From NCBI GenBank assembly GCA_020630145.1, contig JAHDBX010000011.1:1-14392 (forward strand): 14,392 nt of DNA, given 5' to 3'. This DNA comes from Gammaproteobacteria bacterium (GTDB lineage Bacteria; Pseudomonadota; Gammaproteobacteria; HTCC5015). Positions 8,616 through 14,392 of this stretch are shown here, piece after piece. Positions within the stretch are counted from its first letter, which is position 1. The number at the start of each line of letters is the position of its first letter. The position numbers and the translations under genes are program-made. The notes beneath the pieces are model-generated. The model was not told the DNA's origin. It did no database searches and was given only the letters and a program-made list of their open reading frames with translations.

Positions 8616-9764
8616 ATGGGTAATATGACGCAAGAAAATAGACAGCAGACATTGAAAAACATTCGCCGTGTCGTGGTGAAAATTGGCAGCGCACTTATCA
8701 CGCGCAATGGCCGAGGTGTTGATGATGCGGTTATTGCTCCATGGGTGCAGCAAATTGCCAGGTTGCGAGAGTCTGGTGTAGAAGTCTTGTTGGTGTCGTC
8801 TGGTGCAGTGGCTGAAGGTATGGCTAGCCTAGGTTGGCAACAGCGGCCACATGCTATACATGATTTACAAGCAGCGGCGGCGCTCGGGCAAATGGCCTTG
8901 GTGCAACGTTATCAAAAAGCATTTAACCAGTACCAAATTAAAACTGCACAGGTCTTGCTAACGCATGCAGACTTATCTAATCGACAACGCTATTTAAATG
9001 CCCGTAGCACGCTTAAATCTTTATTGCAGTACAAAGTCTTGCCTGTTGTGAACGAGAACGATGCGGTGGCTACAGACGAAATACGCTTTGGTGACAATGA
9101 CAGCCTGGCGGCCATGGTAGCCAATCTAATAGAAGCCGACTTATTGTTGATACTGACCGACCAGAACGGATTGTTTGATAAAGATCCACGTAGCAACAGC
9201 GATGCAAGCTTAGTTGAACATGCAACAGCCGATGATCCCGCACTTGAGCAAATGGCAACAGGTGGTAAAGGTGCTTTAGGTAGTGGTGGTATGTTAACGA
9301 AAGTGCTTGCCGCTAAAATGGCTGCGCGTTCAGGTACGCATACAGTCATAGCGGGTGGTGCGAATGATAATAGTATTTTACAGGCAGTTGCAGGAGAACA
9401 GGTCGGGACATTGCTCACCGCTCAGCAAGAAGCTTATGCAGCACGCAAACAATGGTTGGCCGGACAGCTAAAAGTTGCGGGTGCCTTGGTTTTGGATGCT
9501 GGCGCAGTAAAAGTCTTAAAGCAATCCGGCAAAAGTTTATTGCCAGTGGGTGTTATTGACGTGCGCGGCGAATTTACACGTGGTGACTTGGTTGAGTGTG
9601 TCGATGAAAACAACCAGGCAATAGCGCGAGGTCTTGTGAACTATAGCGCGGCTGAAAGCCATAAAATTAAACAACAAGCTAGTAGCGAAATAGCTGGCTT
9701 GCTAGGGTATATCGATGCAGAGGAACTGATACATCGAGATAATTTGGTATTGGTTAGCGCCTAG
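8616..9764 (+). CDS. proB: Glutamate 5-kinase
   Basis: This enzyme phosphorylates glutamate in the first step of proline synthesis in the cytoplasm. The 382-residue protein has an amino-acid kinase domain (about 16-270) with [23 protein letters not shown] (61-73), VNENDAV (145-151), FGDNDSLAA (158-166) and GSGGMLTK (222-229). A PUA domain follows at about 280-375, the normal full-length layout of gammaproteobacterial ProB. The start may be ATG at 8616 or the in-frame ATG at 8625; the nearest GAGGG sits somewhat far upstream of both. proA is not adjacent. The obgE-proB order is common in this class and suggests co-transcription. Confidence 0.95.
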   Translation: MGNMTQENRQQTLKNIRRVVVKIGSALITRNGRGVDDAVIAPWVQQIARLRESGVEVLLVSSGAVAEGMASLGWQQRPHAIHDLQAAAALGQMALVQRYQKAFNQYQIKTAQVLLTHADLSNRQRYLNARSTLKSLLQYKVLPVVNENDAVATDEIRFGDNDSLAAMVANLIEADLLLILTDQNGLFDKDPRSNSDASLVEHATADDPALEQMATGGKGALGSGGMLTKVLAAKMAARSGTHTVIAGGANDNSILQAVAGEQVGTLLTAQQEAYAARKQWLAGQLKVAGALVLDAGAVKVLKQSGKSLLPVGVIDVRGEFTRGDLVECVDENNQAIARGLVNYSAAESHKIKQQASSEIAGLLGYIDAEELIHRDNLVLVSA

Positions 9765-9806
9765 GTATATGCTTTTCATATCCCTAAAGAAACATTGCTT
9801 AAGCTA

Positions 9807-10718
9807 ATGGCATCTATTTCACCTAAAGTGTTGGCTCTCGTGGGTTTGGCTTGTACTAACCTTTTTTGGGCAAGCAACGCGGTTATCGCGCGTTTTGCCG
9901 TGACGGATATTCCACCTTTTACTTTGGCATCTATACGCTGGTTTTTAGCCTGCCTGTTTTTACTACCTTTTGCGTGGCCGCACCTGCGCGGTCAAGCTGC
10001 TTATATCAAACAGCAAATATGGGTGATAGCCTTACTAGGCTTGCTGGGAATAGCAACCTATAACACAGTATTGTATTTGGCTGCGCATGCCACAACGGCC
10101 ATTAATATCACCTTAGTGAGTTCGAGCCTGCCACTGATCACCTTATTAATGAGAGTTTTGATATTAAAAGTGCGGCCAACAGTGTGGCAGATGCTAGGTA
10201 TTGCTGTTTCCCTGTTGGGTGTATTGATTGTTATTGCGCGCGCCGACCTAGCCGTTTTACAAGCCTTATCGTTTAGTGGGGGCGATATACTTATTTTATT
10301 GATTGCCTGTGTTTGGGCGGTTTATTCGGTTATTTTGCGTAAATACCCGCTTAAGTTGCATGCTATTGCTGTACTAACTTTGCTTATTATCGCTGGTTTG
10401 CCAATGCTAATAGCCTTAATGCTGCTGGAGTGGTACTTATTGCCTCCGCTGGATTTGGGGTTAGAGGCTGCAGGCGTTTTTGTTTACGTGGCTATCTTTC
10501 CGTCCATTTTGTCCTACCTGTTCTGGGGTTATGGCGTAAAAGTGCTAGGGCCCAATATTGCGGCTTTATCCTGTTACTTAATGCCTTTGTTTGCCGCCTT
10601 GCTGGCCGTGCCCTTGCTGGGTGAGAGTTTGTATCATTACCACTTTATAGGCGGTGCACTGATTTTGTTGGGTTTATATTTGGGCAGCGTCTTTAAGCAA
10701 AGCCGTCATCAGGCCTAG
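9807..10718 (+). CDS. EamA-family (DMT superfamily) membrane transporter
   Basis: This is a roughly 303-residue protein with ten hydrophobic segments arranged as two EamA repeats. The first repeat begins FWASNAVIARF with the conserved PPFTLASIRW; the second has the matching CVWAVYSVILRKYP near the middle and a GGALILLGLYLG segment near the end. EamA proteins export metabolites or amino acids across the inner membrane, and the substrate cannot be inferred here. ATG at 9807 is chosen because it opens the conserved N-terminus. A TTG at 9795, preceded by AAAGAAA, would add four residues and cannot be excluded. It follows proB by about 40 bp on the same strand and may be read through from it. Its 3' end faces rpsT. 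Confidence 0.85.
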   Translation: MASISPKVLALVGLACTNLFWASNAVIARFAVTDIPPFTLASIRWFLACLFLLPFAWPHLRGQAAYIKQQIWVIALLGLLGIATYNTVLYLAAHATTAINITLVSSSLPLITLLMRVLILKVRPTVWQMLGIAVSLLGVLIVIARADLAVLQALSFSGGDILILLIACVWAVYSVILRKYPLKLHAIAVLTLLIIAGLPMLIALMLLEWYLLPPLDLGLEAAGVFVYVAIFPSILSYLFWGYGVKVLGPNIAALSCYLMPLFAALLAVPLLGESLYHYHFIGGALILLGLYLGSVFKQSRHQA

Positions 10719-10753
10719 TCGCCTGCCAGCTTGCGGCCATAAAATGCAGGCAT

Positions 10754-10784
10754 AAAAAAACGGCTTACATTTCTGTAAGCCGTT
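10754..10784 (-). terminator. Rho-independent terminator of rpsT
   Basis: An 11-bp stem AACGGCTTACA / TGTAAGCCGTT (10759-10769 and 10774-10784) with a 4-nt loop is followed, on the minus strand, by seven T residues. It lies 25 bp past the rpsT stop. On the plus strand the hairpin lacks a T-run, so it would stop EamA transcripts poorly. Confidence 0.9.
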
Positions 10785-10808
10785 CTTAGTAAAACAGTTT
10801 TTTTGCTA

Positions 10809-11069
10809 TTAAGCGGCTTTAACGCGAGCGTTTAAGCGGCTTTTTGTGCGTGCAGCTGTATTCTTTTTCACTAGGTTTTTATTCACCATAGAATCAATAA
10901 TAGGCTGTGCAGATTTGAATGCTTCTTCAGCAGCTTTCTTATCGCCGTCTTTTAGTGCACCCAGTACAGCTTTAATAGCAGTACGCATACGAGAGCGCAA
11001 AGAGTTATTGTGCGCACGGTTCTTTTCAGATTGTTTAGCACGTTTACGTGCTTGAGCTGTATTAGCCAC
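10809..11069 (-). CDS. rpsT: 30S ribosomal protein S20 (GTG start)
   Basis: This is an 86-residue, lysine- and alanine-rich S20 beginning (V/M)[20 protein letters not shown], the family's N-terminus. It binds 16S rRNA in the 30S body. The start is GTG at 11069, which gives the conserved N-terminus and sits eight bases after TAGGAG. An in-frame ATG at 11105 would add 12 unrelated residues and lies upstream of the ribosome site. A non-ATG start is notable because E. coli rpsT uses TTG and its weak start is part of its autoregulation. The gene is monocistronic, with its own promoter (11124-11152) and terminator (10754-10784). Confidence 0.96.
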   Translation of the reverse strand: MANTAQARKRAKQSEKNRAHNNSLRSRMRTAIKAVLGALKDGDKKAAEEAFKSAQPIIDSMVNKNLVKKNTAARTKSRLNARVKAA

Positions 11070-11123
11070 ATTTACTCCTAAGTTGCACCACTTTTCGCAG
11101 CGCATTGAAAAATTTGGACGCGA

Positions 11124-11152
11124 ATTATCCCAGCAAGGCTATAGCCTGTCAA
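11124..11152 (-). promoter_or_regulatory. Strong sigma-70 promoter of rpsT, with palindromic spacer
   Basis: On the minus strand a perfect TTGACA (11152-11147), a 17-bp spacer and GATAAT (11129-11124, one mismatch) are followed by TCGCGTCC, a GC-rich discriminator. Start is expected near 11117, with a leader of about 48 nt. The spacer contains the perfect 12-bp palindrome AGGCTATAGCCT (11136-11147). Confidence 0.85.
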
Positions 11153-11165
11153 TAAGAAATATGCC

Positions 11166-11804
11166 TTAGCGGGTGCCAAATACCACGATTGTTTTGCCTT
11201 TGGCGGTAATTAAGCCATTATTCTCGAGTTCTTTAAGTACTCGGCCAGCCATTTCACGTGAACAGCCCACAATTTTAGCAATTTCCTGGCGAGTAATGCG
11301 TAATTGCATGCCGTCAGGGTGGGTAATCGAGTCAGGCTCTTTCGCTAGTTCAATTAAGGTGCGAGCAACCCGGCCAGTTACATCCACAAAGGCTAAATCA
11401 CGAACCTTATCGTTTGTTTTGCGTAAGCGGTCGCCCATCTGAGCCGATAGCTTCCACAAAATTTCAGGGTCTTCTTTGCAAAGGGATCTGAAGTTAGCAT
11501 AATTAATTTCAGCAATTTCAGACTCAGAACGCGCTACAACTAGGGCGCTGCGCACGGTTTCATCGAATAAACCTAATTCACCGAAAAAGTCGCCTTTATT
11601 TAAATAAGCCAGTACAATCTCGCGGCCGTCATCCTCTTCGATCATGACGGATACAGAACCTTCTATAATATAGAATAGCGTTTCGGGTTGGTCGCCATCG
11701 TGAATAATGGTCGCCGACTTTGAATAGTGTTTACGATGCGTATGGCTAAGAAAATTAGCTAACCAAGGCTCAACTTGAAGTGCGGTTTTGGTAATGATCG
11801 ACAT
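11166..11804 (-). CDS. crp: CRP/Vfr-type cyclic-nucleotide-responsive regulator
   Basis: This is a global transcription factor with a cyclic-nucleotide-binding domain (about 25-115), a dimer helix (about 118-142) and a C-terminal helix-turn-helix (173-201). The recognition helix region ITRQEIAKIVGCSRE and the C-terminus GKTIVVFGTR are nearly those of E. coli CRP and Pseudomonas Vfr, so a TGTGA-N6-TCACA operator is expected. The phosphate-binding cassette reads FGELGLFDETVRSA, with E78, R87 and S88 in numbering from the upstream TTG. It is one residue shorter than E. coli's. The residue equivalent to Ser128 of E. coli CRP is Asn. I chose ATG at 11804; a TTG at 11810 would add two residues but sits too close to AGGA. 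It diverges from the OsmC gene. No clear CRP site is visible between them. Confidence 0.93.
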   Translation of the reverse strand: MSIITKTALQVEPWLANFLSHTHRKHYSKSATIIHDGDQPETLFYIIEGSVSVMIEEDDGREIVLAYLNKGDFFGELGLFDETVRSALVVARSESEIAEINYANFRSLCKEDPEILWKLSAQMGDRLRKTNDKVRDLAFVDVTGRVARTLIELAKEPDSITHPDGMQLRITRQEIAKIVGCSREMAGRVLKELENNGLITAKGKTIVVFGTR

Positions 11805-11869
11805 CGGCAAACGTTCCTAAAATTAAAGTTTCTATTGCGTAGTGTAAATTAATTAGCGGAGTAAGCAAG

Positions 11870-12298
11870 ATGAAAGCACGAATTAAATGGTTAGATCACA
11901 TGACTTTTGTAGGAGAATCGTCTAGTGGGCACTCTGTCGTCATGGATGGCCCGCCAGATGCGGGTGGTCGCAACCTAGGAATTCGTCCTATGGAAATGCT
12001 TTTACTCGGTTTAGGTGGCTGTACTGCTTTTGATGTGGTGATGATATTAAAAAAATCTCGTCAGCCAGTAGAAGATTGCATTGTTGATATTGATGCCGAA
12101 CGTGCTGAAGGTATTCCCAGTGTGTTTACTAAGATTCACCTGCATTATCGCGTAATGGGTGCTGGCTTAAGTGAGAAGCAAGTCGCCAAAGCCGTAAAGC
12201 TTTCAGCAGAAAAGTACTGTTCAGCGTCAAAAATGCTAGAAGATGGTGGCGTTGAGATTACTCACGATTTCGTAATAGAAGGCCAAGACAGCGAATAA
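11870..12298 (+). CDS. OsmC-family protein (YhfA-like)
   Basis: This is a 142-residue OsmC/Ohr-fold protein. C51 in GLGGCTAFDV and C117 in KYCSASKML are the two conserved redox cysteines, and E43 in RPMEMLLLGLGGC is also conserved. OsmC proteins often reduce organic hydroperoxides, but the YhfA branch has no well-defined substrate that I know of. The gene diverges from crp, as yhfA does in E. coli, which supports the assignment. It starts at ATG 11870 behind GGAG. It converges on coq7 with only 2 bp between stops, and no separate terminator is visible. Confidence 0.88.
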   Translation: MKARIKWLDHMTFVGESSSGHSVVMDGPPDAGGRNLGIRPMEMLLLGLGGCTAFDVVMILKKSRQPVEDCIVDIDAERAEGIPSVFTKIHLHYRVMGAGLSEKQVAKAVKLSAEKYCSASKMLEDGGVEITHDFVIEGQDSE

Positions 12299-12300
12299 GC

Positions 12301-12942
12301 TTAAATACGGTAGCTAATATACGTCATCACTTTAGCGACCTGTCGCATAGCGAACTTAATAGCTTGGGGTAAATTTTTTGCGCCGGCCTGCCGGGCTTTT
12401 TCCGCATGTTCAGCTTCATCATCACGCATTTTGCGCAAAATAGCGCGGCTCCGCTCATCATTGTTTGGTAAGCGGCTTAAGTGGCCATCTAAATGTTCCG
12501 ATACCTGAACCTCGGTTTCCTCTACAAACCCTAAGCTCCACCGGTCTCCTGCTAGGCCAGCGGCGGCACCAATAGAAAAAGAACCGGCATACCAAAGTGG
12601 GGCTAAATAACTCGGTTTATCGTGTAATTCGTTTAAGCGACTTTCGCACCAGGCTAAGTGGTCTTCTTCTTCCTTGCCCGCTGCAAGCAAATGTTCGCGT
12701 TGGACTGAGGTTTTGGCTACAAAGGCTTGTCCACGGTACAAGGCTTGGGCTGCAATTTCCCCGGCATGATTGACCCGCATCAAGTCTGCTGCTGTTTTTT
12801 GTTCGTCCGCAGACAGTTTTTGCTCATGAATACCGTCAGCAGGGTTGCGGCGGTGGGCAATATTGCGCTGATTTATGCTGCGCAAACCATGGTCAAGTTC
12901 GCAAATAATATGGTCTAACAGAGAAAATTGGCGATTTCGCAT
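12301..12942 (-). CDS. coq7: 2-polyprenyl-3-methyl-6-methoxy-1,4-benzoquinone monooxygenase (Coq7)
   Basis: This is a 213-residue di-iron hydroxylase for the penultimate step of ubiquinone synthesis, peripheral to the inner membrane. The ferritin-like helices supply the metal ligands: E62 in NHAGEIAAQ, E92 and H95 in EEEDHLAW, E144 in EETEVQ, and E176 and H179 in DDEAEHAEK. Two ExxH motifs are thus intact. The region around 110-138 (LWYAGSFSIGAAAGLAGDRW) is the hydrophobic segment typical of Coq7. Length is normal for the bacterial form. It serves the same pathway as IspB in this window and implies aerobic ubiquinone synthesis. The ribosome site is weak, and I could not assign a convincing promoter. 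Confidence 0.95.
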   Translation of the reverse strand: MRNRQFSLLDHIICELDHGLRSINQRNIAHRRNPADGIHEQKLSADEQKTAADLMRVNHAGEIAAQALYRGQAFVAKTSVQREHLLAAGKEEEDHLAWCESRLNELHDKPSYLAPLWYAGSFSIGAAAGLAGDRWSLGFVEETEVQVSEHLDGHLSRLPNNDERSRAILRKMRDDEAEHAEKARQAGAKNLPQAIKFAMRQVAKVMTYISYRI

Positions 12943-12971
12943 AAAATCCAGTATAAAAATGGATTATTCAG

Positions 12972-13000
12972 TTGTACCAACTGCCAACATTGAGTATAGT
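12972..13000 (+). promoter_or_regulatory. Sigma-70 promoter of rplM-rpsI
   Basis: TTGTAC (12972-12977), a 17-bp spacer and TATAGT (12995-13000) are followed after two bases by GCGCCCTTTTT, the same 11-mer at the same offset as in the rplU promoter. Start is expected near 13007, so the leader before rplM is about 125 nt. Confidence 0.75.
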
Positions 13001-13068
13001 TAGCGCCCTTTTTTTAGGCCTTTCTGTGGCCAGCTACCCGTTAGGCTAACACAGACAGACCAATTCGT

Positions 13069-13099
13069 GTTGGAAGCACCTGCTACCTTAGCCTCCAAC
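13069..13099 (+). promoter_or_regulatory. Hairpin in the rplM leader, candidate autoregulatory element
   Basis: GTTGGAAGC (13069-13077) and GCCTCCAAC (13091-13099) pair over nine positions with a single A-C mismatch and a 13-nt loop. The hairpin ends 32 nt before the rplM ATG. In E. coli, L13 is reported to repress its own operon through the leader mRNA, so this could be the equivalent site. It is not a terminator because no T-run follows. Confidence 0.4.
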
Positions 13100-13131
13100 G
13101 AATAAAACAATATATTATATAGAATAGTGTT

Positions 13132-13560
13132 ATGAAAACATTTAGTGCAAAACCAGCAGAAGTAAATCGCGAATGGTTCCTAATAGACGCTGAAGGCAAG
13201 ACATTAGGTCGTCTATCAACAGAAATCGCACGTCGTTTACGTGGCAAACATAAGCCAGAATACACGCCTCACGTTGATACAGGCGACTACATCATTGTTA
13301 TTAACGCCGAAAAAGTAAAAGTAACGGGCCGTAAAGAAGATGATAAAAAGTACTACAAGCACACAGGCTTCGTAGGTAACTTAAAAGAAATCAATGTACG
13401 TGATCTACGCGCTAAAGCGCCAGAGCGTATTATCGAAACAGCTGTAAAAGGCATGTTGCCGAAAAACCCATTAGGTCGTCAAATGTTCCGTAAGCTTAAA
13501 GTTTACGCGGGCACAGAGCATCAGCATGTTGCTCAACAACCTAAAGCATTAGAAATTTAA
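13132..13560 (+). CDS. rplM: 50S ribosomal protein L13
   Basis: This is a 142-residue L13, the normal length, beginning [20 protein letters not shown]. The family signature [20 protein letters not shown] is near 109-128. It is an early-assembly 50S protein. No strong Shine-Dalgarno sequence precedes the ATG, and the leader is AT-rich just upstream and carries the hairpin at 13069-13099. It is first in the rplM-rpsI operon, with rpsI 13 bp downstream. Confidence 0.98.
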   Translation: MKTFSAKPAEVNREWFLIDAEGKTLGRLSTEIARRLRGKHKPEYTPHVDTGDYIIVINAEKVKVTGRKEDDKKYYKHTGFVGNLKEINVRDLRAKAPERIIETAVKGMLPKNPLGRQMFRKLKVYAGTEHQHVAQQPKALEI

Positions 13561-13573
13561 TCCGGATATTACT

Positions 13574-13966
13574 ATGGCAGATACACAATATTACGCAACC
13601 GGACGTCGCAAATCATCAAGCGCACGTGTTTTCTTAAAAGCCGGTTCAGGCGAAATCAAAATTAATGGTTTACCGCTAGATCAGTACTTCGGTCGTCCAA
13701 CATCACGCATGGTTGTTCTGCAACCTTTAGAACTCGTTAATATGGACAAGTCTCTAGATGCAAATATCACTGTTCGCGGTGGTGGTGATAGTGGTCAATC
13801 AGGCGCTATTCGTCACGGTATTACGCGTGCACTGATGAAGTATGACGAAGAACATCGTCCAGCTCTACGCGCAGCTGGCTTTGTTACTCGTGATGCTCGT
13901 GAAGTTGAACGTAAGAAAGTTGGTTTACGTAAAGCACGTCGTGCTACGCAGTTCTCGAAGCGTTAA
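13574..13966 (+). CDS. rpsI: 30S ribosomal protein S9
   Basis: This is a 130-residue S9, the normal length. It contains [15 protein letters not shown] at the N-terminus, the signature [19 protein letters not shown] in the middle, and the C-terminal tail ending SKR that touches P-site tRNA. It follows rplM directly and ends 16 bp before a strong terminator. Confidence 0.98.
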   Translation: MADTQYYATGRRKSSSARVFLKAGSGEIKINGLPLDQYFGRPTSRMVVLQPLELVNMDKSLDANITVRGGGDSGQSGAIRHGITRALMKYDEEHRPALRAAGFVTRDAREVERKKVGLRKARRATQFSKR

Positions 13967-13982
13967 GAGCGATTCAGATCAG

Positions 13983-14011
13983 AAAAAAGCCCGCTTATGC
14001 GGGCTTTTTTT
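13983..14011 (+). terminator. Rho-independent terminator of rplM-rpsI
   Basis: A6 GCCCGC TTAT GCGGGC T7 (13983-14011) forms a 12-bp stem, counting the A/T pairs, with a 4-nt loop and a T-run. The A-run on the other side makes it potentially active in both directions. Confidence 0.95.
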
Positions 14012-14047
14012 GTGGCTGGTTTTCGCCATTTGTTCTTTTTCTCTGTC

Positions 14048-14067
14048 ATTCCTGCGTAGGCAGGAAT
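14048..14067. repeat. ATTCCTGC hairpin, dispersed-repeat type
   Basis: ATTCCTGC (14048-14055) and GCAGGAAT (14060-14067) form a perfect 8-bp stem with loop GTAG. The sequence resembles the ATTCCTGCG...GCAGGAATCC intergenic hairpins scattered in many proteobacterial genomes. That resemblance is from memory and has not been searched. Confidence 0.65.
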
Positions 14068-14087
14068 CCATAGGCTCTCCGCTTTAG

Positions 14088-14159
14088 CTTGTCGGTTCTC
14101 GCACCGACAGGCGAGTCACTTTCTTTTACGAAAAAAGAAAGTAACCAAAGAAATTCGCC
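14088..14159. repeat. Tandem hairpins with ACTTTCTTTT palindrome
   Basis: TGTCGGT / ACCGACA (14090-14096 and 14103-14109) form a 7-bp stem. Next, GGCGA (14110-14114) and TCGCC (14155-14159) can enclose the perfect 10-bp stem ACTTTCTTTT / AAAAGAAAGT (14118-14127 and 14133-14142). The GTCACTTTCTTTT...AAAGTAACCAAAGAAA pattern resembles a non-coding repeat I recall from other gammaproteobacteria. Confidence 0.65.
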
Positions 14160-14163
14160 CAGC

Positions 14164-14308
14164 ACAACTTGCCCTAACGGGTTCCCAATATTTGGGCTTT
14201 ATTTTAGCGGTTCCAGATAGCACGTCCCTGTGCTAACTGGAACGCTCGGCATCGTGCCTCGCCCCTTCGGGCTTTATCTAAAATAAAGCCCAAATATTGG
14301 CAAGTTGT
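14164..14308. repeat. 145-bp nested inverted repeat (cruciform-like, possible MITE)
   Basis: Perfect 22-bp arms at 14185-14206 and 14279-14300 are extended outward by ACAACTTG (14164-14171) and CAAGTTGT (14301-14308). A 13-nt insertion on the left arm is itself a small CCC-TAAC-GGG hairpin. Inside, GTTCCAG-A-TAGCAC (14210-14223) pairs with GTGCTA-A-CTGGAAC (14230-14243), with one A-A mismatch. Two short hairpins follow (GGC/GCC and GCCC/GGGC, the latter at 14261-14272). No transposase frame is present. Such a branched structure suggests a mobile or structural intergenic repeat. Confidence 0.75.
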
Positions 14309-14392
14309 AGGGGAGTAATTAAAAAAAATTCCAAACATCAAGAAGAGTATGGTTAAATTCGATAGTAAGAGATTAATGATATGCCAAAAATA

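Larger units (their letters stand above)
14012..14392. other. Repeat-filled stretch with no supported complete gene
   Basis: After the rpsI terminator there is no convincing coding sequence. Positions 14048-14308 hold a chain of inverted repeats, entered separately. Positions 14309-14392 are AT-rich. An ATG at 14349 (after AGAAGAG) and one at 14381 (after AAGAGA) each open a frame that reaches the window edge, so a plus-strand gene may begin here, but too little is visible to call it. Confidence 0.7.

Noticed and set aside
8990..9418. 142-codon minus-strand open frame inside proB
   Set aside because: It is antisense to the conserved kinase domain, with no family resemblance and no ribosome site.
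9762..9782. Hairpin between proB and the EamA gene
   Set aside because: It has eight positions with one mismatch and no T-run, so it is not a convincing terminator or regulator.
11805..11869. CRP-binding site between crp and the OsmC gene
   Set aside because: The best match (TGTAA-N6-TAGCG) has only a half site, so autoregulation cannot be supported from the sequence.
12970..12982. AGTTG-TAC-CAACT palindrome over the -35 box of rplM
   Set aside because: A 5-bp arm is expected by chance in a window of this size, and no partner site is seen.
13842..14087. 81-codon plus-strand frame running from rpsI into the following repeat
   Set aside because: Its first part is rpsI in another frame and its end crosses the terminator and the ATTCCTGC hairpin, so it is not a gene.
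13989..14308. CRISPR array
   Set aside because: The repeats here are inverted and differ from one another. There is no regular direct repeat with spacers and no cas gene.
14349..14392. Possible start of a new gene (ATG at 14349 or 14381)
   Set aside because: Both have a plausible ribosome site, but only 15 or fewer codons are visible, which is not enough to support a gene.

Overview
The window looks like a chromosomal segment of an aerobic gammaproteobacterium, probably related to the Pseudomonas/Cellvibrionales side of the class. Three points support this: the ispB | rplU-rpmA-obgE-proB divergent block, the crp(vfr)-osmC-coq7 neighbourhood and rplM-rpsI match gene orders known from that group. 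The species cannot be named from the sequence.

Region 1 (1-5307, all minus strand) is the regulatory and priming end of an exosortase (PEP-CTERM type) exopolysaccharide locus. In transcription order it holds a lipid-carrier sugar transferase of the EpsB-2 type, the membrane histidine kinase PrsK, the sigma-54-dependent response regulator PrsR, and the first 73 codons of a membrane protein that resembles the N-terminus of an exosortase and overlaps prsR by 8 bp. A full-consensus sigma-54 promoter (TGGCAC-N5-TTGCA) lies about 75 bp before the sugar transferase. A pair of direct repeats 20 bp apart lies further upstream at enhancer distance. Together they suggest that PrsR activates its own operon. 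A perfect 8-bp inverted repeat overlaps both a TATAAT box and the ribosome binding site of prsK.

Region 2 (5308-9764) is housekeeping: octaprenyl diphosphate synthase (ispB, minus) diverges from rplU, rpmA, obgE and proB (plus). Ribosomal protein L21 is twice the usual length because of an Ala/Lys/Pro-rich linker and a C-terminal helix-hairpin-helix-like domain. A strong terminator separates rpmA from obgE.

Region 3 (9765-13131) holds an EamA/DMT transporter, rpsT (GTG start), a CRP/Vfr-type regulator divergent from an OsmC-family protein, and coq7, which converges on the OsmC gene with a 2-bp gap. IspB and Coq7 both serve ubiquinone synthesis.

Region 4 (13132-14011) is rplM-rpsI with its terminator. 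The rplU and rplM promoters share an identical 11-nt GC-rich discriminator/start element at the same offset from the -10 box.

Region 5 (14012-14392) has no convincing complete gene. It is filled by a composite of nested inverted repeats, ending in a 145-bp cruciform-like structure with perfect 22-bp arms, that looks like a dispersed intergenic repeat or MITE-like element.
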